64,000 nt of DNA from assembly GCF_021602155.1 (NCBI RefSeq), contig NZ_BQHY01000001.1, positions 310,001 to 374,000 on the forward strand. Direction: 5' to 3'. Positions 31,479 to 40,200 of this stretch are shown piece by piece; position 1 is the first letter of the stretch; each line of letters begins with the position of its first letter. The position numbers and the translations under genes were made by a program. This DNA comes from Pseudomonas parakoreensis (GTDB lineage Bacteria > Pseudomonadota > Gammaproteobacteria > Pseudomonadales > Pseudomonadaceae). The notes beneath the pieces are model-generated. The model was not told the DNA's origin. It ran no database searches and saw only the letters and a program-made list of their open reading frames with translations.

Positions 31479-33158
31479 ATGAGTAACAAGAATAACGATG
31501 ACCTGAAGTACCAAGCCTCGGAAAACACCCTGGGGCTTAATCCCGTCGTTGGGCTACGCGGAAAGGATCTGCTGGCCTCTGCTCGAATGGTGCTGACCCA
31601 GGCCATCAAACAACCGATCCATAGCGTCAAGCACGTCACCCATTTCGGCCTCGAACTGAAGAACGTGCTGTTCGGCAAATCCGAACTGCAACCGGCCAGC
31701 GATGACCGTCGCTTCGTTGACCCGGCGTGGAGTCAGAACCCGCTCTACAAACGTTATCTGCAAACTTACCTGGCGTGGCGCAAGGAGCTCCATTCCTGGA
31801 TCGACGACAGCAGCCTGTCGCCCAAAGACATCGCGCGCGGCCACTTCGTGATCAACCTGATGACCGAAGCCATGGCCCCGACCAATACCGCCGCCAACCC
31901 GGCGGCGGTCAAACGCTTCTTCGAGACCGGCGGCAAAAGCCTGCTCGACGGCCTCTCGCATCTGGCCAAGGATCTGGTGCACAACGGCGGCATGCCGAGC
32001 CAGGTCAACATGGGCGCGTTCGAGGTCGGCAAGAGCCTGGGCGTGACCGAAGGCGCGGTGGTGTTTCGCAACGACGTGCTGGAACTGATCCAGTACAAGC
32101 CGATCACCGAGCAAGTCCACGAGCGCCCTCTGCTCGTGGTGCCGCCACAGATCAACAAGTTCTACGTGTTCGACTTGAGCCCGGACAAGAGTCTGGCGCG
32201 CTTCTGCCTGCGCAATAACGTGCAGACCTTCATCGTCAGCTGGCGCAATCCGACCAAGGCCCAGCGCGAGTGGGGCCTGTCGACTTACATCGATGCGCTC
32301 AAGGAAGCCGTCGACGTGGTCACGGCCATCACCGGCAGCAAAGACGTGAACATGCTCGGCGCCTGCTCCGGCGGCATTACCTGCACCGCCCTGCTCGGCC
32401 ACTATGCCGCGATCGGCGAGAACAAGGTCAACGCCCTCACGCTGCTGGTCAGCGTGCTCGACACCACGCTGGACAGCGACGTCGCCCTGTTCGTCGACGA
32501 GCAGACCCTGGAGACCGCCAAGCGCCACTCCTATCAGGCCGGTGTGCTCGAAGGCAAAGACATGGCCAAGGTCTTCGCGTGGATGCGCCCCAATGACCTG
32601 ATCTGGAACTACTGGGTCAACAACTACCTGCTCGGCAACGAGCCGCCGGTGTTCGACATCCTGTTCTGGAACAACGATACGACTCGACTGCCCGCCGCGT
32701 TCCACGGCGACCTGATCGAGATGTTCAAAAACAACCCACTGATTCGGCCCAATGCACTGGAAGTGTGCGGCACGCCGATCGACCTCAAGCAGGTCACTGC
32801 CGACATTTTCTCGCTGGCCGGCACCAACGACCACATCACCCCGTGGAAGTCCTGCTACAAGTCGGCGCAGCTGTTTGGTGGCAAGGTCGAGTTCGTGCTG
32901 TCGAGCAGCGGGCATATCCAGAGCATCCTGAACCCGCCGGGCAACCCGAAATCGCGTTACATGACCAGCGAAGGCATGGCCGCCAATGCCGATGACTGGC
33001 AAGAAAATTCGACCAAGCACACCGATTCCTGGTGGCTGTACTGGCAGGCGTGGCAGGCCGAGCGCTCGGGCAATCTGAAGAAGGCGCCACTGAAACTGGG
33101 CAACAAGGCGTATCCGGCAGGCGAGGCCTCGCCGGGCACTTATGTACATGAGCGGTAA
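31479..33158 (+). CDS. phaC1: Class II PHA synthase 1
   Basis: Polymerises (R)-3-hydroxyacyl-CoA into medium-chain-length polyhydroxyalkanoate on storage granules. 559 residues, normal. The catalytic triad is visible: Cys296 in the lipase-like box GACSGG, Asp451 in GTNDHITPW and His479 in SSGHIQSI. GGAG lies 9 bases before the ATG. First gene of phaC1-phaZ-phaC2-phaD. Regulation: upstream RpoN-type motif and an A-rich Crc/Hfq site in codons 3-6. Confidence 0.98.
   Translation: MSNKNNDDLKYQASENTLGLNPVVGLRGKDLLASARMVLTQAIKQPIHSVKHVTHFGLELKNVLFGKSELQPASDDRRFVDPAWSQNPLYKRYLQTYLAWRKELHSWIDDSSLSPKDIARGHFVINLMTEAMAPTNTAANPAAVKRFFETGGKSLLDGLSHLAKDLVHNGGMPSQVNMGAFEVGKSLGVTEGAVVFRNDVLELIQYKPITEQVHERPLLVVPPQINKFYVFDLSPDKSLARFCLRNNVQTFIVSWRNPTKAQREWGLSTYIDALKEAVDVVTAITGSKDVNMLGACSGGITCTALLGHYAAIGENKVNALTLLVSVLDTTLDSDVALFVDEQTLETAKRHSYQAGVLEGKDMAKVFAWMRPNDLIWNYWVNNYLLGNEPPVFDILFWNNDTTRLPAAFHGDLIEMFKNNPLIRPNALEVCGTPIDLKQVTADIFSLAGTNDHITPWKSCYKSAQLFGGKVEFVLSSSGHIQSILNPPGNPKSRYMTSEGMAANADDWQENSTKHTDSWWLYWQAWQAERSGNLKKAPLKLGNKAYPAGEASPGTYVHER
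31485..31496 (+). promoter_or_regulatory. Candidate Crc/Hfq binding site at the phaC1 start
   Basis: AACAAGAATAAC, two bases past the ATG codon plus one codon, contains overlapping AANAANAA motifs recognised by Hfq with Crc. In P. putida, catabolite repression of phaC1 by Crc is known. Confidence 0.6.
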
Positions 33159-33176
33159 CTGACACCTCGCCCTCCC

Positions 33177-33260
33177 TGTAGGAGCTGCCGCAGGCTGCGA
33201 TCTTTTGATCTTGTTTTTAGAATCAAAGTCAAAAGATCGCAGCCTTCGGCAGCTCCTACA
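33177..33260. repeat. REP-type inverted pair, class A (copy 5)
   Basis: Class A arms (one arm with GCCTTCGG for GCCTGCGG) between phaC1 and phaZ. It could set differential stability within the pha transcript. Confidence 0.92.
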
Positions 33261-33297
33261 GAGGGAGCGGGATGAATTAATCCACAGGGCCTGAAGC

Positions 33298-34152
33298 ATG
33301 CCGCAACCGTTCATTTTCCGTACCGTCGACCTGGATGGTCAGACCCTCCGCACGGCGGTACGTCCCGGCAAGCCTCATTTGACGCCTTTGCTGATTTTCA
33401 ACGGCATCGGCGCCAACCTGGAGCTGGTGTTTCCATTTGTCGCGGCGCTGGACCCGGATCTGGAAGTGATCGCCTTCGACGTGCCCGGTGTCGGCGGCTC
33501 GTCGACGCCCAACCGGCCGTATCGCTTTCCCGGGCTGGCGAAGCTGACCGCGCGGATGCTCGACTACCTCGATTACGGTCAGGTCAACGTCATCGGCGTG
33601 TCCTGGGGCGGCGCGCTGGCGCAGCAGTTTGCTCACGACTACCCCGAGCGCTGCAAGAAGCTGGTGCTGGCAGCGACCGCCGCCGGTGCGGTGATGGTGC
33701 CGGGCAAACCGAAAGTGCTGTGGATGATGGCCAGTCCGCGGCGCTACATTCAGCCATCGCACGTGATCCGTATCGCCCCGCTGATCTACGGCGGCTCCTT
33801 CCGCCGCGACCCGACGCTGGCCGCCAGCCATGCCGCCAAGGTGCGTTCGGCGGGCAAGCTCGGCTACTACTGGCAGCTGTTCGCCGGCCTGGGCTGGACC
33901 AGCATTCACTGGCTGCACAAGATCCATCAGCCGACGCTGGTACTGGCCGGCGACGACGATCCGCTGATCCCGCTGATCAACATGCGCATGCTTGCCTGGC
34001 GGATTCCCAACGCCCAGTTGCACATCATCGACGACGGTCATCTGTTCCTGATCACCCGCGCCGAAGCCGTGGCGCCGATCATCATGAAATTCCTTGAGGA
34101 GGAACGCCAGCGCGCGGTGATGCATCCGCATCCGACCCCGCTGGGCGGCTGA
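33298..34152 (+). CDS. phaZ: Intracellular mcl-PHA depolymerase
   Basis: Alpha/beta hydrolase that mobilises stored PHA to free 3-hydroxyalkanoates on the granule surface. 284 residues. Lipase box GVSWGG with Ser102, Asp221 in GDDDPLIPL and His248 in DDGHLFL form the triad. Lies between phaC1 and phaC2 as in all mcl-PHA pseudomonads, with a REP pair upstream and a 139-bp gap downstream. Confidence 0.97.
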   Translation: MPQPFIFRTVDLDGQTLRTAVRPGKPHLTPLLIFNGIGANLELVFPFVAALDPDLEVIAFDVPGVGGSSTPNRPYRFPGLAKLTARMLDYLDYGQVNVIGVSWGGALAQQFAHDYPERCKKLVLAATAAGAVMVPGKPKVLWMMASPRRYIQPSHVIRIAPLIYGGSFRRDPTLAASHAAKVRSAGKLGYYWQLFAGLGWTSIHWLHKIHQPTLVLAGDDDPLIPLINMRMLAWRIPNAQLHIIDDGHLFLITRAEAVAPIIMKFLEEERQRAVMHPHPTPLGG

Positions 34153-34291
34153 ATCACTGCGGCAGGCTTTATGCAGGGTTTTGAACAAAGTGCGCGGCAG
34201 GACGCCGCGCGGGCAGCAACCCGTAACAGCGACTATGGTGTTCTGGTTCGGTGAGTTTGTTTTTGACCTGAAGACGAAGGAGTGTTGAGTC

Positions 34292-35974
34292 ATGCGCGAC
34301 AAACCAGCGACGGGCGTTGTGCCCAGCCCCGCCGTGTTCATCAACGCACAAAGTGCGATCACCGGCCTGCGCGGCCGGGACCTGATCTCGACCTTGCGCA
34401 GCGTCGCCGCCCACGGTCTGCGCAACCCGATTCACAGCGCGAAGCACGCCTTGAAACTCGGTGGCCAACTCGGTCGCGTGCTGCTCGGCGAAACCCTGCA
34501 CCCGACCAACCCGAACGACAGCCGCTTCGCTGATCCGGCATGGAGCCTCAATCCGTTCTACCGGCGCAGCCTGCAGGCCTATCTGGCCTGGCAAAAACAG
34601 GTCAAGAGCTGGATTGATGAAAGCAACATGAGCGATGACGATCGCGCCCGCGCGCACTTCGCCTTCACCTTGCTCAACGACGCGGTGGCACCGTCGAATA
34701 CGCTGCTCAACCCGCTGGCAGTCAAGGAGCTGTTCAACTCCGGCGGGCACAGTCTGGTGCGCGGTCTGAGTCATCTGTTCGATGACCTGCTGCACAACGA
34801 CGGCCTGCCACGCCAGGTCACCAAACAGGCATTCGAGGTCGGCAAAACCGTCGCCACCACCTCTGGCGCCGTGGTGTTTCGCAACGAGATGCTTGAGCTG
34901 ATCCAGTACAAGTCGATGAGCGAAAAGCAATACGCCAAGCCGCTGCTGGTGGTGCCGCCGCAAATCAACAAGTACTACATTTTCGACCTCAGCCCGCAGA
35001 ACAGCTTCGTCCAGTACGCGCTGAAAAATGGCCTGCAGACGTTCATGATCAGTTGGCGCAATCCAGACGTACGCCATCGCGAATGGGGCCTGTCGACCTA
35101 CGTCGAAGCAGTGGAAGAAGCGATGAACATCTGCCGGGCGATCACCGGCGCCCGCGACGTCAACCTGATGGGCGCCTGCGCCGGTGGCCTGACCATTGCC
35201 GCCCTGCAGGGGCATTTGCAAGCCAAGCGGCAGCTGCGACGCGTCTCCAGCGCGACCTATCTGGTCAGCCTGCTCGACAGTCAGATTGAAACCCCGGCCA
35301 CGCTGTTCGCCGACGAGCAAACCCTCGAAGCCGCCAAGCGCCGCTCCTATCAGAAAGGCGTGCTCGACGGGCGCGACATGGCCAAGGTCTTCGCCTGGAT
35401 GCGCCCCAACGATCTGATCTGGAGCTACTTCGTCAACAATTACCTGCTGGGCAAAGAACCGCCCGCGTTCGACATCCTCTACTGGAACAACGACAACACC
35501 CGTCTGCCCGCCGCATTTCACGGCGACCTGCTGGATTTCTTCAAGCACAACCCGCTGACTCATCCGGGCGGGCTGGAAGTCTGTGGCACGCCGATCGACC
35601 TGCAGAAAGTCACCGTCGACAGCTTCAGCGTGGCCGGCATGAATGACCACATCACGCCGTGGGACGCGGTGTACCGCTCGACCCTGTTGCTTGGCGGGGA
35701 GCGGCGCTTCGTGCTGTCCAACAGTGGCCACGTGCAAAGCATCCTCAATCCGCCGAGCAACCCGAAAGCCAACTACGTCGAGAACGGCAAGCTCAGCAGC
35801 GATCCACGCGCCTGGTACTACGACGCCAAACGCGTCGACGGCAGCTGGTGGCCACAGTGGCTGGAGTGGATTCAGCAACGCTCCGGCGCCCAGCGCGAAA
35901 CCACGTTCACCCTCGGCAACCCGAACTATCCACCGATGGAGGCAGCACCCGGCACCTACGTGCATGTGCGCTGA
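34292..35974 (+). CDS. phaC2: Class II PHA synthase 2
   Basis: Second mcl-PHA synthase, 560 residues and similar to phaC1 along its whole length. Cys296 lies in GACAGG, the Asp in GMNDHITPW and the His in NSGHVQSI. AAGGAG lies 9 bases before the ATG. The two synthases probably come from an old duplication around phaZ and differ in substrate preference. Confidence 0.97.
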   Translation: MRDKPATGVVPSPAVFINAQSAITGLRGRDLISTLRSVAAHGLRNPIHSAKHALKLGGQLGRVLLGETLHPTNPNDSRFADPAWSLNPFYRRSLQAYLAWQKQVKSWIDESNMSDDDRARAHFAFTLLNDAVAPSNTLLNPLAVKELFNSGGHSLVRGLSHLFDDLLHNDGLPRQVTKQAFEVGKTVATTSGAVVFRNEMLELIQYKSMSEKQYAKPLLVVPPQINKYYIFDLSPQNSFVQYALKNGLQTFMISWRNPDVRHREWGLSTYVEAVEEAMNICRAITGARDVNLMGACAGGLTIAALQGHLQAKRQLRRVSSATYLVSLLDSQIETPATLFADEQTLEAAKRRSYQKGVLDGRDMAKVFAWMRPNDLIWSYFVNNYLLGKEPPAFDILYWNNDNTRLPAAFHGDLLDFFKHNPLTHPGGLEVCGTPIDLQKVTVDSFSVAGMNDHITPWDAVYRSTLLLGGERRFVLSNSGHVQSILNPPSNPKANYVENGKLSSDPRAWYYDAKRVDGSWWPQWLEWIQQRSGAQRETTFTLGNPNYPPMEAAPGTYVHVR

Positions 35975-36004
35975 CGCTTAACCGAACTTTTCTAAGAAGA
36001 CTGG

Positions 36005-36625
36005 ATGAAAACCCGCGACCGGATTCTCGAATGTGCCCTGCAACTGTTCAACGAAAAGGGTGAGCCCAACGTCTCCACCATGGAGGTTGCCAACGAAATG
36101 GGGATCAGCCCCGGCAACCTCTACTACCACTTCCACGGCAAGGAGCCGCTGATTCTCGGCCTGTTCGAGCGTTTCCAGAACGAACTGACGCCACTGCTCG
36201 ACCCACCGTCGGACGTCGAGCTGGCGCCGGAGGATTACTGGCTGTTTCTGCACCTGATCGTCGAGCGCCTGGCGCAATACCGGTTTCTGTTCCAGGACCT
36301 GTCGAACCTTGCCGGGCGGCTGCCGAAACTGGCCAAAGGCATTCGTCATCTGCTCAATGCGCTCAAGCGCACCCTGGCGTCATTGCTGGCGCGGTTGAAG
36401 GCGGCAGGGCAGTTGGTCAGTGATACCCAGGCGTTGGGGCAACTGGTGGAGCAGATCACCATGACCCTGCTGTTCTCGCTGGACTATCAACGGATACTCG
36501 ATCGCGAGGGTGAGGTCAGGCTGGTGGTGTACCAGATCATGATGCTGGTGGCGCCGCATCTACTGCCGCCGGTGAAAGTCGCCACCGAACGTATGGCCCT
36601 GCAGTATCTTGAAGATCACGAGTGA
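36005..36625 (+). CDS. phaD: TetR-family activator of the pha cluster
   Basis: 206-residue TetR-type regulator with an N-terminal helix-turn-helix (TRDRILECALQLFNEKG, VANEMGISPGNLYYHF). In P. putida PhaD activates the phaC1 and phaI promoters and responds to a PHA-derived CoA intermediate. It starts 30 bases after phaC2 and ends the operon. Convergent with phaF. Confidence 0.95.
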   Translation: MKTRDRILECALQLFNEKGEPNVSTMEVANEMGISPGNLYYHFHGKEPLILGLFERFQNELTPLLDPPSDVELAPEDYWLFLHLIVERLAQYRFLFQDLSNLAGRLPKLAKGIRHLLNALKRTLASLLARLKAAGQLVSDTQALGQLVEQITMTLLFSLDYQRILDREGEVRLVVYQIMMLVAPHLLPPVKVATERMALQYLEDHE

Positions 36626-36631
36626 TCCAGA

Positions 36632-36742
36632 ATCAAAAGATCGCAGCCTGCGGCAGCTCCTACATTGGTCATGTTCGCCACCCATTTTTCGGTTTGGCAA
36701 CGATTCTGTAGGAGCTGCCGCAGGCTGCGATCTTTTGATCTT
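36632..36742. repeat. REP-type inverted pair, class A (copy 6)
   Basis: Class A arms with a spacer of about 40 bases between the convergent phaD and phaF genes. Confidence 0.92.
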
Positions 36743-36747
36743 CAAAC

Positions 36748-36785
36748 AAAAACGCCCGACCTTCACAGGCCGGGCGTTTTGTTTT
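36748..36785. terminator. Bidirectional terminator between phaD and phaF
   Basis: The AAAACGCCCG/CGGGCGTTTT stem has a 12-base loop and A/T runs on both sides. It lies 11 bases from the phaF stop. Confidence 0.85.
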
Positions 36786-36796
36786 GCCCTGAAAAA

Positions 36797-37693
36797 TCAG
36801 GACTGACTGGTTGGCGTCGACGGAGTCGATGCTGCAGTCGGGGTCGCTACCGGGGTCGGTGCAGCGGCGGAGTTCGACGCGCTGGCCGGGGTTGCCGGGG
36901 TTGCAGGCTTGGCTGCCGGAGCGGCCGGTTTTGGCGCGGCGGCTTTTGGCGCGGCCGGCTTTTTCACTGCCGGTTTTTTCGCCGCAGCCGGTTTGGCCGC
37001 AGGCTTGGCAGCCGGTTTTGCCGCTGCGGTTTTCGCTGCTGGCTTGGCGGCCGGTTTTGTCGCCGGTTTCGCAGCGGCTTTGGCGGCTACCGGTTTGGCT
37101 GCAGCTTTTGCTGCCGGCTTGGCGGCGGCGGTTTTCGCGGCAGGTTTGGCTGCTGCGGTTTTGGCTGCAGGCTTGGCCGCTGCTTTGGCAGCGGGTTTAG
37201 CCGCCGCTTTGGCCAGTGGCTTGGCGGCGGTTTTGGCGGCCGGTTTGGCCGCTGCGGTTTTCGCCGCGACCGGCTGGGTCTTCAGACCAGTGAGTTTCTC
37301 GATCTGCTTGGTCAGGGTTTCAACCTTGCTGTGCAGCGCTTTGACTTCATTGCGGCTCGGTACACCCAGGCGCGAAATCGCGCTGTTCAGGCGCTTGTCG
37401 AAAGCCCCTTCCAGCTCGTCCCACTTGCCCAGTGCACGATCTTTCACGCCGCTGATGCGCGACTTGGCCGACGAAGCGGAGTCCTTGGCGGCATCGACTT
37501 TCTTGCCGACTGCAGACTTGGTGAGCTTCTCGGCTTTCTCGCCGTCTTTGACCAGTGACTCGAAGAGCTTGCTGCCGTCAGTGTCGATCTTCGAGTACAC
37601 GCCTAAACCAGCCAGCCAGATTTTGCGGGAGTAGTCTTCGACTTTCCCAATCCACGAGCTGCCTTCTTTATCGGTGTTCTTTTTACCAGCCAT
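36797..37693 (-). CDS. phaF: Phasin PhaF with histone H1-like tail
   Basis: 298-residue granule-associated protein. The N-terminal half is an amphipathic helical phasin domain (SRKIWLAGLGVYSKI...), followed by a short coiled coil (EVKALHSKVETLTKQIEKL). The C-terminal half is a low-complexity Lys-Pro-Ala-Ala tail of many AAKPAAK repeats that binds DNA and helps granules segregate with the nucleoid. It ends in a Pro/Thr/Ser-rich stretch. Lies 10 bases after phaI. The repeat tract is a likely site of length variation. Confidence 0.97.
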   Translation of the reverse strand: MAGKKNTDKEGSSWIGKVEDYSRKIWLAGLGVYSKIDTDGSKLFESLVKDGEKAEKLTKSAVGKKVDAAKDSASSAKSRISGVKDRALGKWDELEGAFDKRLNSAISRLGVPSRNEVKALHSKVETLTKQIEKLTGLKTQPVAAKTAAAKPAAKTAAKPLAKAAAKPAAKAAAKPAAKTAAAKPAAKTAAAKPAAKAAAKPVAAKAAAKPATKPAAKPAAKTAAAKPAAKPAAKPAAAKKPAVKKPAAPKAAAPKPAAPAAKPATPATPASASNSAAAPTPVATPTAASTPSTPTSQS

Positions 37694-37703
37694 CCCGTTC
37701 TCC

Positions 37704-38126
37704 TTAAGATTTACGCGCGACGCGTTCGAGCAATGCCGTCAGCTCATCGAGCTTAGCAGAGAGTGTCTCAACGTCATGTTTAGACGGAATGCCGATACGA
37801 TTCAAGGCACTTGCCACACGGGAGTCGAACGCCTTCTCGACCTTGTCGAGCTGAACTTCGACGCGACCTTTGAACGAGCTGACTTCACCCTTGGCTTCAT
37901 CGATCTCGGCGTTGGCGGCTTCAAGTTTTTCGGTGACGGCTTTTTTGCCTTTCTTTTCAACAGTTTGACCAGCCTTGATCAACTCTTGAAAGTAGTCGCT
38001 GCCCTCTTGGCCGACCTTGGCGTAGGCACCCAGGCCTGCCAGCCAGATCTTGCGGGCATAGGATTTGACGTCGCTCAGAGCAGAAGTCGAAGCGTCGATT
38101 TTTTTCTTCAGAATGACTTTGGCCAT
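37704..38126 (-). CDS. phaI: Phasin PhaI
   Basis: 140-residue granule phasin lacking the DNA-binding tail; residues AKVILKKKIDAST open the protein and SYARKIWLAGLGAYAKVGQEG resembles the PhaF N-terminus. I chose ATG at 38126; upstream codons do not resemble the family. First gene of phaI-phaF, whose promoter (expected target of PhaD) lies in the 250-bp gap upstream, partly occupied by a REP pair. Confidence 0.95.
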   Translation of the reverse strand: MAKVILKKKIDASTSALSDVKSYARKIWLAGLGAYAKVGQEGSDYFQELIKAGQTVEKKGKKAVTEKLEAANAEIDEAKGEVSSFKGRVEVQLDKVEKAFDSRVASALNRIGIPSKHDVETLSAKLDELTALLERVARKS

Positions 38127-38259
38127 GGTGCACCTCACGCGCAGAAGGTTTGAGGAACTGCCCGCAGATGTGTCGGGCTCAGGCACAAAGTAGGGAGAAA
38201 AATTAGAAACGGCACCCTAACAACTGACATAAACAGTCTGCAGGACAAACACGAACCCT

Positions 38260-38348
38260 TGTGGGAGCGGGCTTGCCCGCGATGAGGCCGGCACATCCAG
38301 AATTTCGTTATCTGACCCAACGCCATCGCGGGCAAGCCCGCTCCCACA
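38260..38348. repeat. REP-type inverted pair, class C (copy 2)
   Basis: Inverted TGTGGGAGCGGGCTTGCCCG-CGATG arms flank a spacer of about 40 bases. It lies between the small PHA-associated gene and phaI. Confidence 0.9.
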
Positions 38349-38376
38349 GTGATTCGGGATTGAGAAAAAAACGCGA

Positions 38377-38652
38377 TCAGACCAGCGCTTTATCCAGCGC
38401 CTTCTCGATCTCGGCTTTGATCATGCCGCTCATGGCCGACATCATGATGCCCAGCTCCACATCGACACGGATCGAATCGTCAGCCACATGCACCGCGCCT
38501 TTCACGCCCGAGCGCTTGAGGTTCAGGGTGTCGCCCGACCACTGCGGCTCCAGGCCATATTGATCAGAGAGTTTCTGCGCCAGCTTGTCGGCCTTCTCGC
38601 GGGCGGCTTCCTTGCCCAGGCTGTGGGCACGCTCAACACTGATTTTGGCCAT
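38377..38652 (-). CDS. Small PHA-granule-region protein
   Basis: 91 residues from ATG at 38652 (MAKISVERAHSLGKEAAREK). It matches the small conserved protein family (PHA system-associated, TIGR02610-like) found beside pha loci. The N-terminal part is helical and charged, followed by beta-rich ADDSIRVDVELGIMMSAM. Biochemical function is unknown. Divergent from ubiE, downstream in direction to phaI but separated from it by a REP pair. Confidence 0.8.
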   Translation of the reverse strand: MAKISVERAHSLGKEAAREKADKLAQKLSDQYGLEPQWSGDTLNLKRSGVKGAVHVADDSIRVDVELGIMMSAMSGMIKAEIEKALDKALV

Positions 38653-38806
38653 TGAATGACTCCTGCTTGATGAATGGGTGTCGGTAAATCTTGACCGCGT
38701 CTGCGGCAAATCGTCCCGAAGGTTGCCCATCTTACCTTTAGCCATTCCAAGACAAAGCATGGCTTGGGGATTAGAATGTCGCGCATTCTCTTTTGGTGAC
38801 AGCGAT

Positions 38807-39577
38807 ATGACTGATCAGCGCAAAGGCAGCGATGCCGAACCCACCACTCACTTCGGCTTCAAAAACGTTCCGGAAAGCCAGAAAGCGGAAAAAGTCGCTG
38901 AGGTTTTCCACTCGGTAGCCGCGAAATACGACCTGATGAACGACCTTCTGTCGGGCGGCATGCACCGTCTGTGGAAGCGTTTCGCGATCGAACTGTCCGG
39001 TGTGCGTGCAGGCAACCGCGTGCTCGACATCGCCGGCGGCACCGGTGACCTGACCAAAAAGTTCTCGCACCTCGTAGGCCCGACCGGCCAGGTGGTGCTG
39101 GCCGACATCAACGAATCGATGCTCAAGGTCGGTCGTGACCGCCTGCTGGATCTGGGTGTGTCGGGCAACGTCGAATTCGTCCAGGCCGATGCGGAAAAGC
39201 TGCCGTTCCCGGATAACCATTTCGACTGCGTGACCATCGCCTTCGGCCTGCGCAACGTGACGCACAAAGAAGACGCCCTGCGGTCGATGCTGCGCGTGCT
39301 CAAGCCCGGCGGCCGTCTGCTGGTGCTGGAATTCTCCAAGCCGACCAACGCACTGATGTCCAAGGCGTACGACGCCTACTCGTTCGCCTTCATGCCGTTG
39401 ATGGGCAAGCTGATCACCAACGACTCGGAAAGCTATCGCTACCTGGCCGAATCGATCCGCATGCACCCGAATCAGGAAACCCTGAAATCGATGATGGTCG
39501 AAGCCGGTTTCGACCGTGTGACCTATCACAACATGACCGCAGGCATCGTCGCCCTGCACCGCGGCATCAAGCCCTGA
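38807..39577 (+). CDS. ubiE: Ubiquinone/menaquinone C-methyltransferase
   Basis: SAM-dependent methyltransferase acting at the C-2 methylation of the ubiquinone ring. 256 residues from ATG at 38807, with GGTGA 7 bases upstream. The SAM motif is [15 protein letters not shown] near residue 70; [20 protein letters not shown] near 130 is a UbiE signature. Its stop overlaps the ubiJ start by one base. Confidence 0.98.
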   Translation: MTDQRKGSDAEPTTHFGFKNVPESQKAEKVAEVFHSVAAKYDLMNDLLSGGMHRLWKRFAIELSGVRAGNRVLDIAGGTGDLTKKFSHLVGPTGQVVLADINESMLKVGRDRLLDLGVSGNVEFVQADAEKLPFPDNHFDCVTIAFGLRNVTHKEDALRSMLRVLKPGGRLLVLEFSKPTNALMSKAYDAYSFAFMPLMGKLITNDSESYRYLAESIRMHPNQETLKSMMVEAGFDRVTYHNMTAGIVALHRGIKP

Positions 39578-40200
39578 TGTTGCTCACCGGGCTGCTCGCC
39601 AGCGTCGAACTCGGCCTCAACCGGGTGCTGCGTCTCGACAGCACGGCGCTGCCGCGACTGGCGCATCTGACTGGCAAAGTGATTGCCGTGGATTGCCGCA
39701 GCCCGGCGCTGCAACTGTTCATCCTGCCCAGCGATGAGGGCCTGATGCTCGCTTCACACTGGGAAACCGGCGTCGACTGCACCCTGCGCGCACCCGCTTC
39801 CAGCCTGGTGAAACTGGCCGTGAGCAAAGACAAGACCGCGGTGCTGCACGCCCCGGAAGTCGAGCTCGACGGTGACAGCGGTGTGTTGCTAGAACTGGCC
39901 GGCGTGTTGCAGGACCTCGAGCTGGACTGGGAGTACGAACTCTCGCGCTGGCTCGGCCCGGTCGCCACGCAACTGATTGGCGGTCACCTGCGCAGCCGCG
40001 CGCGCTGGTATCAACAAGGATTTGCCAGCCTCAACCAGAACCTCGCCGAATACCTCGCCGAAGAATCGCGCACCCTCGTCGGCCAGCGCGAAGCCGAAGC
40101 GCGGTTCAGCGAACTGGACCGGATCAAACTTGATCTGGAACGTCTCGAGGCGCGTTTCGAGCGCCTTTCCCGATCCCTCGACCCAAGCGATAACGCATGA
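39577..40200 (+). CDS. ubiJ: Ubiquinone biosynthesis accessory factor UbiJ
   Basis: 207-residue SCP2-like lipid-binding protein that with UbiK scaffolds the aerobic ubiquinone-biosynthesis complex. N-terminal SCP2 domain, with a coiled coil at the C-terminus ([19 protein letters not shown]). It overlaps ubiE by one base and ubiB by four, so translation of the trio is coupled. Confidence 0.94.
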   Translation: MLLTGLLASVELGLNRVLRLDSTALPRLAHLTGKVIAVDCRSPALQLFILPSDEGLMLASHWETGVDCTLRAPASSLVKLAVSKDKTAVLHAPEVELDGDSGVLLELAGVLQDLELDWEYELSRWLGPVATQLIGGHLRSRARWYQQGFASLNQNLAEYLAEESRTLVGQREAEARFSELDRIKLDLERLEARFERLSRSLDPSDNA

